The notes below the pieces were generated by a model. It saw only the letters and a program-made list of their open reading frames with translations. It did not search any database and was not told the origin of the DNA. The position numbers were made by a program, and so were the translations under genes. A stretch of 64,000 nucleotides of DNA from Streptomyces sp. NBC_00236 (GTDB taxonomy: Bacteria; Actinomycetota; Actinomycetes; Streptomycetales; Streptomycetaceae), in NCBI RefSeq assembly GCF_036195045.1, contig NZ_CP108100.1, positions 558,001 through 622,000 on the forward strand. The letters run 5' to 3'. This document shows positions 44,984-55,834 of this stretch, one piece after another. Position 1 is the first letter of the stretch. Every line of letters starts with the position of its first letter.

Positions 44984-47854
44984 CTACCCCTGTCCGGGCG
45001 GCGGCCCGTCGAGCGCCTGCTCGGACCAGATGACCTTGCCGCGCTCGGTGTAGCGGGTGCCCCAGCGCTCGGCGAACTGGGCGACGAGGAACAGCCCACG
45101 GCCGCCCTCGTCCGTCGTCGCGGCATAGCGCAGGTGCGGGGAGGTGCTGCTGCAGTCCGACACCTCGCAGATCAGCGCCCGGTCGTACAGCAGCCGCACG
45201 CTGATCGGCTCGGAGCCGTACCGGATGGCGTTGGTGACGAGTTCGCTCAGGATCAGTTCGGTGACGAACCCCTCCTCGTCCAGGCCCCGGTCGGTGAGCC
45301 AGCGGATGGCCTCCTTGCGTACACCGGCGACGGCCGCGGGGTCCGGGGCCACCTGCCACTGGACGCGGCGGGCCGGGTCCAGTGTGCGGGTGCGGGCCAC
45401 CAGCAGGGCGACGTCGTCGCCCGGGCGGCTGGGCAGCAGGGCCTCCAGCACGTCGTCGCAGGTCTCCTCCGGTGTGCGTGCGCGGCCGGCCAGAACGCTC
45501 CGCAGCTGTTCCAGACCGTCGTCGATGTCCTGGTCGCGACGCTCGATCAGACCGTCCGTGTACAGCACCAGACGGCTGCCCTCGGGCACCTCCAGCTCGG
45601 TCGCCTCGAAGGGCATGCCGCCGATGCCGAGCGGCAGACCGGAGGGGATCTCGGGGAACTCCACGGTGCCGTCGGGCAGCACGAGGGCGGGTCCGGGGTG
45701 GCCGGCCCGGGCCACCGAGCAGCGCCCGGAGACCGCGTCGTAGATCGCGTACAGACAGGTGGCCCCGGTGATCCCCCCGCCGCCGGCCTCCTCGTCCTGG
45801 TCCATCCTGACGACGAGTTCGTCGAGGTGGCCGAGGAGTTCGTCCGGCGGGAGGTCCAGCGTGGAGAAGTTGTGCACCGTGGTGCGCAGCCGGCCCATGG
45901 TGGCCGCGGCGTGCAGACCGTGCCCGACGACGTCGCCGACGACGAGTGCGACCCGGGCGCCGGACAGCGGGATCACGTCGAACCAGTCCCCGCCCACTCC
46001 CGCCTGCGCCGGCAGATAGCGGTAGGCGACGTCCAGGGCGTTCTGCTCGGGAAGGCCGCTCGGGAGGAGACTGCGCTGCAGGGTCACGGCCATCTCGTGC
46101 TCGCGGGTGTAGCGCCGGGCGTTGTCGACGCTGACCGCCGCCCGGGCCACCAGTTCCTCGGCGAAGGACAGGTCCTCGTTGTCGAACGGGGCCTCGTTCC
46201 GGGCGCGCCAGAAATTGGCCATGCCGAGGATGACCCCGCGCGCGTGCAGGGGCACGGAGAGCAGCGAGTGGAATCCGTATTCCAGGATCCGTGCCGCCTG
46301 CTCGGGGTCGGGCAGGCGCCACTGCTGGGAGGCGGCGAGATCGGGCACGACCCAGGTGTGGCCACTGCTGCTGCCGATGCCTTCGGCGCTGGTCGGCACG
46401 AAGCCGATCACGCGGCCCAGCGGGTAGAGCGGATGGTCGGGGCCGACCCCGCTCACGGCGGTGCGGCGCATGTCCATCACGTCTCCGGAGGGGGGTTCCG
46501 GCTCTTCCCCGCGCAGTACGGAGTCGGCCAGGTCGACCGTCGCGCAGTCGGCAAATCCGGGCGCGGCGACCTCCGCCAGTTCCTGCGCGGTCGTGGTGAC
46601 GTCGAGGGTCGTCCCGATCCGGGCTCCCGCCCGGTACAGGAGCAGCAGCCGCTCCCGTACGGTCTGCGCCCGGCCGGTGACGGCCTGCAGTTCGGTGGTG
46701 TCCCGCAGGGTGGCGACCGTGCCGGGCGGTCCGCCGCGTTCGCCCGTGGGGCGGAGGTTGACGGCCAGCAGCCGGTTTCCCGCGGGCCTCAGTTCGTCCG
46801 TGGCCACCCGGCCGGAGGCCAGCAGCTCCGCGGTGCGGGGGTCCAGCCCCAGTTCCGTCACGGAGCGGCCCTCGGCGTCGGCGGGCAGCCCCAGGAGACG
46901 ACGGGCCTCGTCGTTGGCCAGGGCCAGCCGGCCGTCGGCGGTGAGGATGAGGACGCCTTCGCGGACGGCGTGGAGCACCGCGTCGTGGTGTTCGTACATC
47001 CGGGTCATCTCGGCCGGTCCGAGGCCGCGCGTCTGCCGGCCCAGACGTCGGCTGACCAGGCCCGCGCCACCGGCCGTGAGGGCGAGGGCGACCACTGCGG
47101 CGCCGAGAGCGAGCGGGAGGCTCGGATAGGCGAGCCTGTTGATGGTGTCGACCTTGATGCCGACGGACACCAGCCCTGCGGCCGTGCCGTCGCGCCGTTC
47201 CACCGGCACCACCGAGTTGACCGCGAGGCCTCGGCTGGCGTTGACGGTGCGCGTGATGGCGTCGCCCTCCAGCGCCTCCTTGTACGGGCCGAGGATGCGC
47301 TTGCCGATCAGCGCGATGTCGGGGTGGGTGTAGCGGATGCCGTTGGTCCCGGCCACGACGACGTACTCGACGCCCGTGCTGCGCCGGACCTCCTCGGCAC
47401 GGGGCTGCAGGATGGCCGTGGGGTCCCTGCTGTCCAGTGCGGCCGCGACTCCGGGCGCGTGGGCGAAGGTCTCCGCGACGCTCAGCGACCGGGTCCGCGC
47501 CTCCTTCATGCTGTCCCGTCTGCCCTGCACCACCAGGGCGACGACGGCCGCCACGACGAGCAGCGTCACGATTCCCAGCATGAGGACGAACACCTGGCCG
47601 GCCACGGTGTGGACGCTGGAGAGGGTACGCAGCCTGCGGAGCGGTGAGGGCCGCCCGGCACTCGGGCCGGAGGGCGCGGGCTCGTCACCGCCCGGGCGTC
47701 CGTCACCGTGTCGATGCGGCTGCCGGGCGGAGTGGCGAAACCGCGTTGCGAACCGACCTGTACCACCCACATCTTCAGGTTTAACACGATTAGCCGGGGC
47801 CGCCCCTCGGGGCCTGGGCGTCGTTGATGACCGCTGGACGTGTGAACGGCGCAC
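44984..47854 (-). CDS. Membrane multi-domain PP2C phosphatase (Cache-PAS-GAF-SpoIIE-HATPase)
   Basis: Up to 956 residues. Two membrane segments (about 83-110 and 245-270) enclose a Cache-type sensor with VEYVVVAGTNGIRYTHPD and GRILGP-like loops. Next come a PAS domain (VLHAVREGVLILTADGRLALAN), a GAF domain (FHSLLSVPLHARGVILGMANFWR), a SpoIIE phosphatase domain (GVGGDWFDVIPL, VVGDVVGHGLHAAATMGRLR, LVLYTDGLIERR, DDVALLVAR) and a C-terminal anti-sigma-like ATPase (ELILSELVTNAIRYG, DEGGRGLFLVAQFAERWG). It probably both phosphorylates and dephosphorylates anti-sigma antagonists in response to an external signal. The N-terminal 80 residues are low-complexity and basic, and the true start may lie downstream of GTG 47854. 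Confidence 0.9.
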   Translation of the reverse strand: MRRSHVQRSSTTPRPRGAAPANRVKPEDVGGTGRFATRFRHSARQPHRHGDGRPGGDEPAPSGPSAGRPSPLRRLRTLSSVHTVAGQVFVLMLGIVTLLVVAAVVALVVQGRRDSMKEARTRSLSVAETFAHAPGVAAALDSRDPTAILQPRAEEVRRSTGVEYVVVAGTNGIRYTHPDIALIGKRILGPYKEALEGDAITRTVNASRGLAVNSVVPVERRDGTAAGLVSVGIKVDTINRLAYPSLPLALGAAVVALALTAGGAGLVSRRLGRQTRGLGPAEMTRMYEHHDAVLHAVREGVLILTADGRLALANDEARRLLGLPADAEGRSVTELGLDPRTAELLASGRVATDELRPAGNRLLAVNLRPTGERGGPPGTVATLRDTTELQAVTGRAQTVRERLLLLYRAGARIGTTLDVTTTAQELAEVAAPGFADCATVDLADSVLRGEEPEPPSGDVMDMRRTAVSGVGPDHPLYPLGRVIGFVPTSAEGIGSSSGHTWVVPDLAASQQWRLPDPEQAARILEYGFHSLLSVPLHARGVILGMANFWRARNEAPFDNEDLSFAEELVARAAVSVDNARRYTREHEMAVTLQRSLLPSGLPEQNALDVAYRYLPAQAGVGGDWFDVIPLSGARVALVVGDVVGHGLHAAATMGRLRTTVHNFSTLDLPPDELLGHLDELVVRMDQDEEAGGGGITGATCLYAIYDAVSGRCSVARAGHPGPALVLPDGTVEFPEIPSGLPLGIGGMPFEATELEVPEGSRLVLYTDGLIERRDQDIDDGLEQLRSVLAGRARTPEETCDDVLEALLPSRPGDDVALLVARTRTLDPARRVQWQVAPDPAAVAGVRKEAIRWLTDRGLDEEGFVTELILSELVTNAIRYGSEPISVRLLYDRALICEVSDCSSTSPHLRYAATTDEGGRGLFLVAQFAERWGTRYTERGKVIWSEQALDGPPPGQG

Positions 47855-47895
47855 CGTCAGGGCATATGACGGATTACCGACAGGAGGTGGTGTCA

Positions 47896-47991
47896 GTGGG
47901 CCGCATCAGGATCGTCCGACGCCCCCAGCTTCCGTCCCGGCCGCCGCCGCTCGATCTGCGCACGCCGTCCGGGCGCCCGCTGCCGTACTGA
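47896..47991 (+). CDS. Possible 31-residue small protein
   Basis: GTG 47896 follows AGGAGGTGG at good spacing and opens 31 codons ending at TGA 47989-47991. The peptide starts MGRIRIVRRPQLPSRPPP and ends SGRPLPY; it is basic and proline-rich. Of its codons, 28 of 31 end in G or C, as expected for coding DNA here, though random DNA of this composition can mimic that. It lies 235 bp upstream of the geranylgeranyl reductase gene on the same strand. It could be a small protein or a leader peptide. Confidence 0.45.
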   Translation: MGRIRIVRRPQLPSRPPPLDLRTPSGRPLPY

Positions 47992-48226
47992 CTCCTCTGC
48001 CTTCCTCAACCACTCGTCCGTCGCTCTCGGGGCCGCACGCCGTGCGGCCCCGAGGCGTGTTCCGGAGAGGTCCGCCGGAGGGCCGGGCGCCGGAGGACCG
48101 CGCGTCGCGTGGGCCTCTGCGGAGGGGGTCGGCCACCCTGCCAAGCAGCGGCACGAACCGGCAGGATGTCGGTGTACAGGGTCGCCGTCCGCGGGCGGTA
48201 CCGGCCGTCCCAGGAAAGGGTTCCCC

Positions 48227-49561
48227 ATGCGGGAAGCGCACGCAGACCAGTCCGCTCCGTCCGCTGCGGACAAAGGCTCCGTCTCCGGCCCGTCCGAGGA
48301 GGCGCAGGTGATCGTGGTGGGTGCGGGGCCGGCCGGGTCGTCCGCCGCCTTCCACCTCGCGAGAGCGGGCGTCGACGTCCTGCTGCTGGAGAAGTCCGTG
48401 TTCCCGCGGGAGAAGGTGTGCGGGGACGGCCTGACCCCGCGCGCGGTGCACCAGCTCATCCGGATGGGCGTCGACATCAAGGCCCCCGGCTGGACCCGGT
48501 CCCGCGGGATGCGCTGGGTGGCCGGCGAACGGCAGGTGCAGATCGAGTGGCCGGCGCTGGGCGGCTACCCGGACTTCGGTCTCACGCGCAGCCGGCACGA
48601 CTTCGACGACATCCTGGCCCGTCACGCGGTGGCCGCCGGGGCCCGGCTGCGCACCGGTGTGAAGGTGACGGATCCCGTGACCGACCGGGCCGGCCGGGTC
48701 ACCGGGGTCACGGCGGTGTCCGGTGCGGGAGACCCGGTGGTTCACCGGGCTCCGGTCGTCATCGCGGCGGACGGCGCCTCGGCGCGGCTCGCGCTCGCGC
48801 TGGGGCTGCAACGGGACACGAAGCGGCAGATCGCCACGGCGGCCCGCCGTTACTACCGCAGCCCCGAGCGTTCCCGCGAGGAGTACCTGGAGCTCTGGGC
48901 CGACCTCCGCTACCCGCGGAGCGACCGCTATCTGCCGGGTTACGGCTGGATCTTCCCGATGGGTGACGGCCGCGTCAACGTGGGTCTCGGCGCCATCCCC
49001 CACCGCCGCCACGGCAAGGCCGACCTGCGGGCCACCCTGGACCGGTGGCTGGCCCGGACACCCGAGGCATGGGGGCTGCGCGAGGAGAACGCGGAGGGGC
49101 CGGTCCGCAGCGCCGCCCTGCCGCTGGGCTTCAACCGCCATCCGCTGTACACCAGGGGCCTTCTCCTGGTCGGCGACTCGGGCGGCATGATCAGCCCCTG
49201 GAACGGTGAGGGCATCGGCCAGGCGCTGGAGGCCGGGGAGGTCGCGGCCGAGACGGCGGCACTCGCGCTGGCCCTGCCGGCCGGCCCGAGGCGGGAGAGG
49301 GCGCTGCATCACTATCCGGTGGAGATGAACCGCCGCTGGGGCAGCTACTACCGGCTCGGCAACACGGCCGCCGATCTGGTGTTCAGCCGGTCGGGATTCC
49401 AGCCCGTGCTCAACCGCTACGTGATGGGCTCGCCGTTCCTCCTCAACACGCTGGCCCGGCTGCTCACCAACCTCACGGACAAGCCCTCGCGCGATGTGAT
49501 CGACCATGTGCTGAACACCGCGGTGCGCCTCGTCCCCGCTCCGCACGCCCGCCGGCGCTGA
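48227..49561 (+). CDS. Geranylgeranyl reductase family FAD-dependent oxidoreductase
   Basis: A 444-residue flavoprotein. The FAD-binding Rossmann motif is VIVVGAGPAGSSAAFHLARAG (from about 28), followed by the family motif FPREKVCGDGLTPRAV, the DFDDILARHA segment, VVIAADGASARLA, and the C-terminal FAD motif LLVGDSGGMISPWNGEGIGQALEAGE. Members saturate isoprenoid double bonds, for example of menaquinone or lipid side chains. ATG 48227 is preceded by AGGAAAGGG. Its 3' end runs into the antisense P450 remnant. Confidence 0.92.
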   Translation: MREAHADQSAPSAADKGSVSGPSEEAQVIVVGAGPAGSSAAFHLARAGVDVLLLEKSVFPREKVCGDGLTPRAVHQLIRMGVDIKAPGWTRSRGMRWVAGERQVQIEWPALGGYPDFGLTRSRHDFDDILARHAVAAGARLRTGVKVTDPVTDRAGRVTGVTAVSGAGDPVVHRAPVVIAADGASARLALALGLQRDTKRQIATAARRYYRSPERSREEYLELWADLRYPRSDRYLPGYGWIFPMGDGRVNVGLGAIPHRRHGKADLRATLDRWLARTPEAWGLREENAEGPVRSAALPLGFNRHPLYTRGLLLVGDSGGMISPWNGEGIGQALEAGEVAAETAALALALPAGPRRERALHHYPVEMNRRWGSYYRLGNTAADLVFSRSGFQPVLNRYVMGSPFLLNTLARLLTNLTDKPSRDVIDHVLNTAVRLVPAPHARRR

Positions 49562-50145
49562 CCGGTTCCGCACCCTTCGCCGGCCTCCTGCGCCGTGCTG
49601 GTCGCCTGCACCATCCGGCTCGTCCGCTGCTCGAAGAAGTCGTGGTCGGAGTACGGAACGCCGAGGAGCTCGCAGATGACGGTGGAGGGAACCGGCAGTG
49701 CGAACTCGGGCACGAGGTCCGCGGTGGTTCTCCCGTCGGCGAGCAGCGCGTCGATCTTCTCCCCGACGACGCGCCGGATGGCGGGCCGCAGGGAGTTGAC
49801 CCGCTTCACGGTGAAGCTGGGGATCAGCATGCGCCGCTGGATGTCGTGCTCCGGCGGGTCCATCCCCACCAGCGCGGTCAGCTTGGCGGCGGCCGTGCGC
49901 GGGACGGGCACCGGGAAGTCGGGGCGGGTCCGGTCGGAGGAGAGCCGGGGATCGACGAGCAGCCGGCGGGTCTCCTCGTAGCCGGTGACCACCCAGGCGA
50001 CGCGGCCGTCGTACAGGCGCACTCGCGCGAGCGGCCCTTCCCTGCGCAGCTCCTCGTACCCGGCCGACGGGTGGTAAGGGCAGCCGCGCGTCATCGGGAA
50101 CTCCGGCAGCCCCACGGTCTCGGTCGTCACGGTGTCGATGCTCAT
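49417..50145 (-). pseudogene. Cytochrome P450 remnant, N-terminal half only
   Basis: From ATG 50143-50145 (MSIDTVTTE) about 190 residues match a P450 N-terminal half: CPYHPSAGYEELRREGPLARVRLYDGRVAWVVTGYEETRRLL, the C-helix MDPPEHDIQRRM, and VICELLGVPYSDHDFFEQRTSRMVQAT. Homology stops near base 49570. From there the frame is simply the antisense of the geranylgeranyl reductase 3' end until a chance stop at 49417. The I-helix, ExxR and haem-binding cysteine are all missing, so no active P450 can be made. A deletion or rearrangement that joined the two genes is the simplest reading. Confidence 0.85.
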
Positions 50146-50221
50146 GCGGCCCCCGGGTGCTCGGTTCACAGCCGGGTCTCCGGTGTGAACCGGCATTGTC
50201 GGGAAGGCCGGTTAAGAGGTT

Positions 50222-52750
50222 CTAAAGCCGCCTGCCGGGCGGTGCCGCCCCGTCGGGCCATCGGGCGGCGAGGAGCAGTGCGATGTCGTCGGGACGGTCC
50301 GCCGCCTGACGGGCGCGGCCGATCACGTGGTCCGCCGTCTCGTCCAGGGGCGCCGGGCCGCATGCGGCGATGATGCCGCGCAGCCGCTCCACCCCCACGT
50401 CGATGTCCGTGCCCGACTCCTCGACCATGCCGTCGGTGTACAGGGCGAGCATCGCGCCGGGCGCGAGGTGCAGGTCGGTGACGGGGTAGGCCGCCTGGGC
50501 GTCGACCCCGAGCACGATGCCGCCCGACAGGTCCATGACCTCGGCGGTGCCGTCGGGGCGGCGGAGCACGGGCTGCGGGTGACCGGCCCGGACGGCCTGC
50601 GTGAGTCCGGTGGCGGGGTCCATGAGGATGTAGCAGCAGCTGGCGAACTGGCCGGGGTCGAGATCGATGAGCAGCCGGTTGGTGCCGCTCATCACCGCCT
50701 GGGGATCGTGCCCACTGAGCGCGAAGGCGCGTACGGCGCTGCGCAGTTGACCCATCGTCGCGGCGGCTGCGACACCGTGGCCCTGTACGTCCCCGATGAC
50801 CAGGGCGAGCTTTCCGTCGGTCTCGATGACGTCGTACCAGTCGCCGCCGACGTCCATGTCCTGGGTGCCTGCGAGGTACCGGCCCGCGGTGTCGACGCCG
50901 TCCACCCTGGGCAGTCCGTGCGGGAGCAGGACGTCCTGGAGGCCGCGGGCCAGGGCCGCCTCGGTGTCGTAGCGCTGGGCCCGTTCCAGCGCCTGCGCGA
51001 TGAGGCCGGCGAGGGCCGTCAGGACCGTGCGTTCCTCCGGGCTGAAGCCGCGCGGCTGGTCGAAGCCGAGGATGCAGGAGCCGACGTGGCGTCCGGAGGC
51101 GATCAGCGGCAGGAAGGCGCGCGCCCCGACGTCCGTGTCCATCGGGATGCCGGGGTACGCGGCGGCCAGGCGCTGCATGGATTCGAAGAAGATGGGGCGT
51201 CCGGTGGTCAGCGTCTCGACCCCGGGGATGCGGGCGCCCAGGTCCACGCCGTCGAACCGGTTCAGGAAGCCGTGGGGGAAGCCGGTCTCCCACTCCAGGT
51301 AGAGGTGGCGCTCCTTCAGCAGGTAGATCGCGAGCTGGCGGCCGCCGAAGGCGGGCAGCAGTTCCTCGGTGACCACGGCGGACACCTGCCGGGCGGTGAC
51401 CGCCTCGGTGAGGGCGATGGCCAGGGCGACCGGGCGGTAGAGCGCTGCGGAGCGGTCGGCCGGGGAACCGAGGCCCAGCCCGGGCGACACGACGGAGCCC
51501 GGGGCGTAGACCGGCTGTTCTGCGGGGGTCAGTACGGCGGTGACGCCGTCGTGGCCGGGGTACAGGGAGACGGAGAGCCAGGGCGGAGGGGTGCGACGGG
51601 CGAGGAAGTGGACCGGGGCGTCGGACAGCATCGCGGCGCGGTAGTGGTCCTCGTAGGCCGGGTTCGCGAACCACGGCAGGGCCTCCCAGAGCACCCGTCC
51701 CACCAGCTCCGACCGGGGGTGGCCGAGGATCTCCTCGGCCAGGTGGTTGATGTAGGTGATCCGGGCGAAGCGGTCGAGGGAGAAGATGCCGCGCGGCAGC
51801 CGGTCGGCCGCCTCGGCGACGACCGGGCCGATGCCGAGGTCCACCAGGAATCCGGTCAGGTGGGTCGACGCGCCGGAGTCCGCGCCCTTGTCCCGGCGGC
51901 CCGAGACCTCCAGCAGGTGTGAGCGTCCGTCGGGGCCGCGGAGCCGCATCCTGCGGACGACGGGACCGCCCGAGTCCGCGGCCTGGCGGGCCAGGGCCCA
52001 CAGCCCGTACACGTCCTCCGGGGCCAGCCGGGCCGCCAGCGCGTCGATGGTGCCGGGGAACCGGTGTCGTCCCGTACCGAGGATGGAGACCAGTTCGTCG
52101 TCGGCGCCGACGACGCCGCTCTCCAGGTCCCAGTCGAAGCGTCCGATCCGCACGGGTGGCGAACTGCCCGCCGGCAGCTGGACGGGCAGTGGCTCCTCGT
52201 CCCACTCCACCGCCGTCCCCCCGGACTCCAGAGCGGTCAGCGCTCCACCGAGTCCTTCGGCGATGCTCCGCAGTCTGCGCCGGTCCGTGCTCCCCACGGG
52301 TTTCCCGGGGGTCGCCGCGCGCAGCACCACCAGGACGCCGACCGGCTTGCCGCCGCTGAAGACCGGTACGTACAGCGAGCCGAAGGGGAAGGGCAGACCC
52401 GCCATCAGCTGGGGGAAGCGGCGCATCGCCTCCTCCGCGTCGGCGAGGTGCACGGCCCGGCCCGACCGGAACGCCTCGGCGACCGGGAACGGCCGGTTCA
52501 CATGCATCCGCCACCAGGGACGGAACAGGGGACCCGGCAGTCCCGCCAGCACCGCGAGCCGCAGGAGTCCGGGGGTGAGGGAGCCCAGATAGACACCGCC
52601 TGCCTGGCCGCCGGTGGATTCGATCGCGTTCACGACAGCCTGGGAGAGCACCAGCGACAGTTCGTCCGGCGCCCGGCCGTTGCGCAGCCTCCCGGACACA
52701 CTGCTGCCCTCGCTCAGCGGCTTGCGCCGGACCGCGCCGTACCAGGTCAC
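50222..52750 (-). CDS. Multi-sensor PP2C (SpoIIE-type) phosphatase
   Basis: About 842 residues, without membrane segments. An N-terminal GAF domain (ELSLVLSQAVVNAIESTGGQAGGVYL) is followed by PAS-like regions (IGRFDWDLESGVVGADDELVSILG and LPRGIFSLDRFARITYINHLAEEILGHPRSEL), a second GAF (VGARAFLPLIASGRHVGSCILGFDQPRGFSPEE) and a SpoIIE domain (MDVGGDWYDVIE, VIGDVQGHGVAAAATMGQLRSAV, LALYTDGMVEESG, DDIALLLAARW). It should dephosphorylate an anti-sigma antagonist in response to cytoplasmic signals. Start choice is uncertain: GTG 52748-52750 has GGGGAG 13 bases upstream; GTG 52786 is possible. Confidence 0.9.
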   Translation of the reverse strand: MTWYGAVRRKPLSEGSSVSGRLRNGRAPDELSLVLSQAVVNAIESTGGQAGGVYLGSLTPGLLRLAVLAGLPGPLFRPWWRMHVNRPFPVAEAFRSGRAVHLADAEEAMRRFPQLMAGLPFPFGSLYVPVFSGGKPVGVLVVLRAATPGKPVGSTDRRRLRSIAEGLGGALTALESGGTAVEWDEEPLPVQLPAGSSPPVRIGRFDWDLESGVVGADDELVSILGTGRHRFPGTIDALAARLAPEDVYGLWALARQAADSGGPVVRRMRLRGPDGRSHLLEVSGRRDKGADSGASTHLTGFLVDLGIGPVVAEAADRLPRGIFSLDRFARITYINHLAEEILGHPRSELVGRVLWEALPWFANPAYEDHYRAAMLSDAPVHFLARRTPPPWLSVSLYPGHDGVTAVLTPAEQPVYAPGSVVSPGLGLGSPADRSAALYRPVALAIALTEAVTARQVSAVVTEELLPAFGGRQLAIYLLKERHLYLEWETGFPHGFLNRFDGVDLGARIPGVETLTTGRPIFFESMQRLAAAYPGIPMDTDVGARAFLPLIASGRHVGSCILGFDQPRGFSPEERTVLTALAGLIAQALERAQRYDTEAALARGLQDVLLPHGLPRVDGVDTAGRYLAGTQDMDVGGDWYDVIETDGKLALVIGDVQGHGVAAAATMGQLRSAVRAFALSGHDPQAVMSGTNRLLIDLDPGQFASCCYILMDPATGLTQAVRAGHPQPVLRRPDGTAEVMDLSGGIVLGVDAQAAYPVTDLHLAPGAMLALYTDGMVEESGTDIDVGVERLRGIIAACGPAPLDETADHVIGRARQAADRPDDIALLLAARWPDGAAPPGRRL

Positions 52751-52884
52751 ACAGCCAGCATGCTCCCCTGCCGCGGTGGCGCGCACTTCGGAGCGTCCGG
52801 CGCGGGCTACCGAAATGCACCTTCCGTCCTTGTATGCAACTCTGAAGTCGGCCCATCGTCCGACATCCGCGAGGAGGCACGATC

Positions 52885-55264
<2,380 letters not shown>

Positions 55265-55288
55265 CGGCGGCCCCTTCGCGCGAACCCA

Positions 55289-55321
55289 CCGGTAGGAGGC
55301 GGCGGACCTGCCTCCTACCGG
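55289..55321. terminator. Terminator between cholesterol oxidase and the AhpD-like gene
   Basis: Perfect 12-base arms with a 9-base loop between convergent stop codons. Confidence 0.7.
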
Positions 55322-55354
55322 ATGCGAGCCGTGACAGGGCCCGCCGGCTGTGCC

Positions 55355-55834
55355 TCAGTGGCCCGGCAGTACGCACACCGCGTCGAGGCCCAGCACATGA
55401 TTGAGCCGGCCGAACGCCAGCCAGGAACCGATGCTCATGCTCAGCTCGACGATCTCGTGCTGGCTGTAGTGCGCGGTCATCCGGGCCCAGAACGCGTCGT
55501 CCAGACCGTGGTGGTCCAAGGCGTACCGCTCGGCGTACTCCGCCGCCAGCCGGGTCCGGTCGTCGAAGGCATCGGTGGTGCGCCAGTCGTCCACCGCGGC
55601 GGCGAACTCCTCCTCGACCTTCTGCCCGTCGCGTTCGGTGCGCCAGTCCAGGCAGAAGAGACAGCCGTTGATCTGCGCGATGCGGAGCCTGGCGGCCTCG
55701 AACTCACGGAGTCCGAGCGTGGTGTGCTCGTACACCGACAGCGAGAAGTTCGCGGCGGCCATACCGATGCCGGGGACCATGTCGCCCCACACGTATCCGA
55801 TCGGCTCCTGGCCCTCGGGGATGTCGATGATCAT
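55355..55834 (-). CDS. Carboxymuconolactone decarboxylase/AhpD-like protein
   Basis: A 159-residue alpha-helical protein of the CMD/AhpD superfamily. The redox-type motif is CLFC (Cys58, Cys61) in RIAQINGCLFCLDWR, followed by a helical segment ending LNHVLGLD. AhpD-type members relay electrons to peroxidases; others are decarboxylases. ATG 55832-55834 follows GGAAGGA and overlaps the stop of the dehydrogenase-like gene as ATGA, so the two are coupled. The exact reaction is unknown. Confidence 0.88.
   Translation of the reverse strand: MIIDIPEGQEPIGYVWGDMVPGIGMAAANFSLSVYEHTTLGLREFEAARLRIAQINGCLFCLDWRTERDGQKVEEEFAAAVDDWRTTDAFDDRTRLAAEYAERYALDHHGLDDAFWARMTAHYSQHEIVELSMSIGSWLAFGRLNHVLGLDAVCVLPGH

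Noticed and set aside
45134..47647. Open frame of 837 codons on the plus strand
   Set aside because: Antisense to the Cache-PAS-GAF-SpoIIE phosphatase.
49417..49570. C-terminal part of the P450 frame as real protein
   Set aside because: It is the antisense of the geranylgeranyl reductase 3' end and has no P450 motif.
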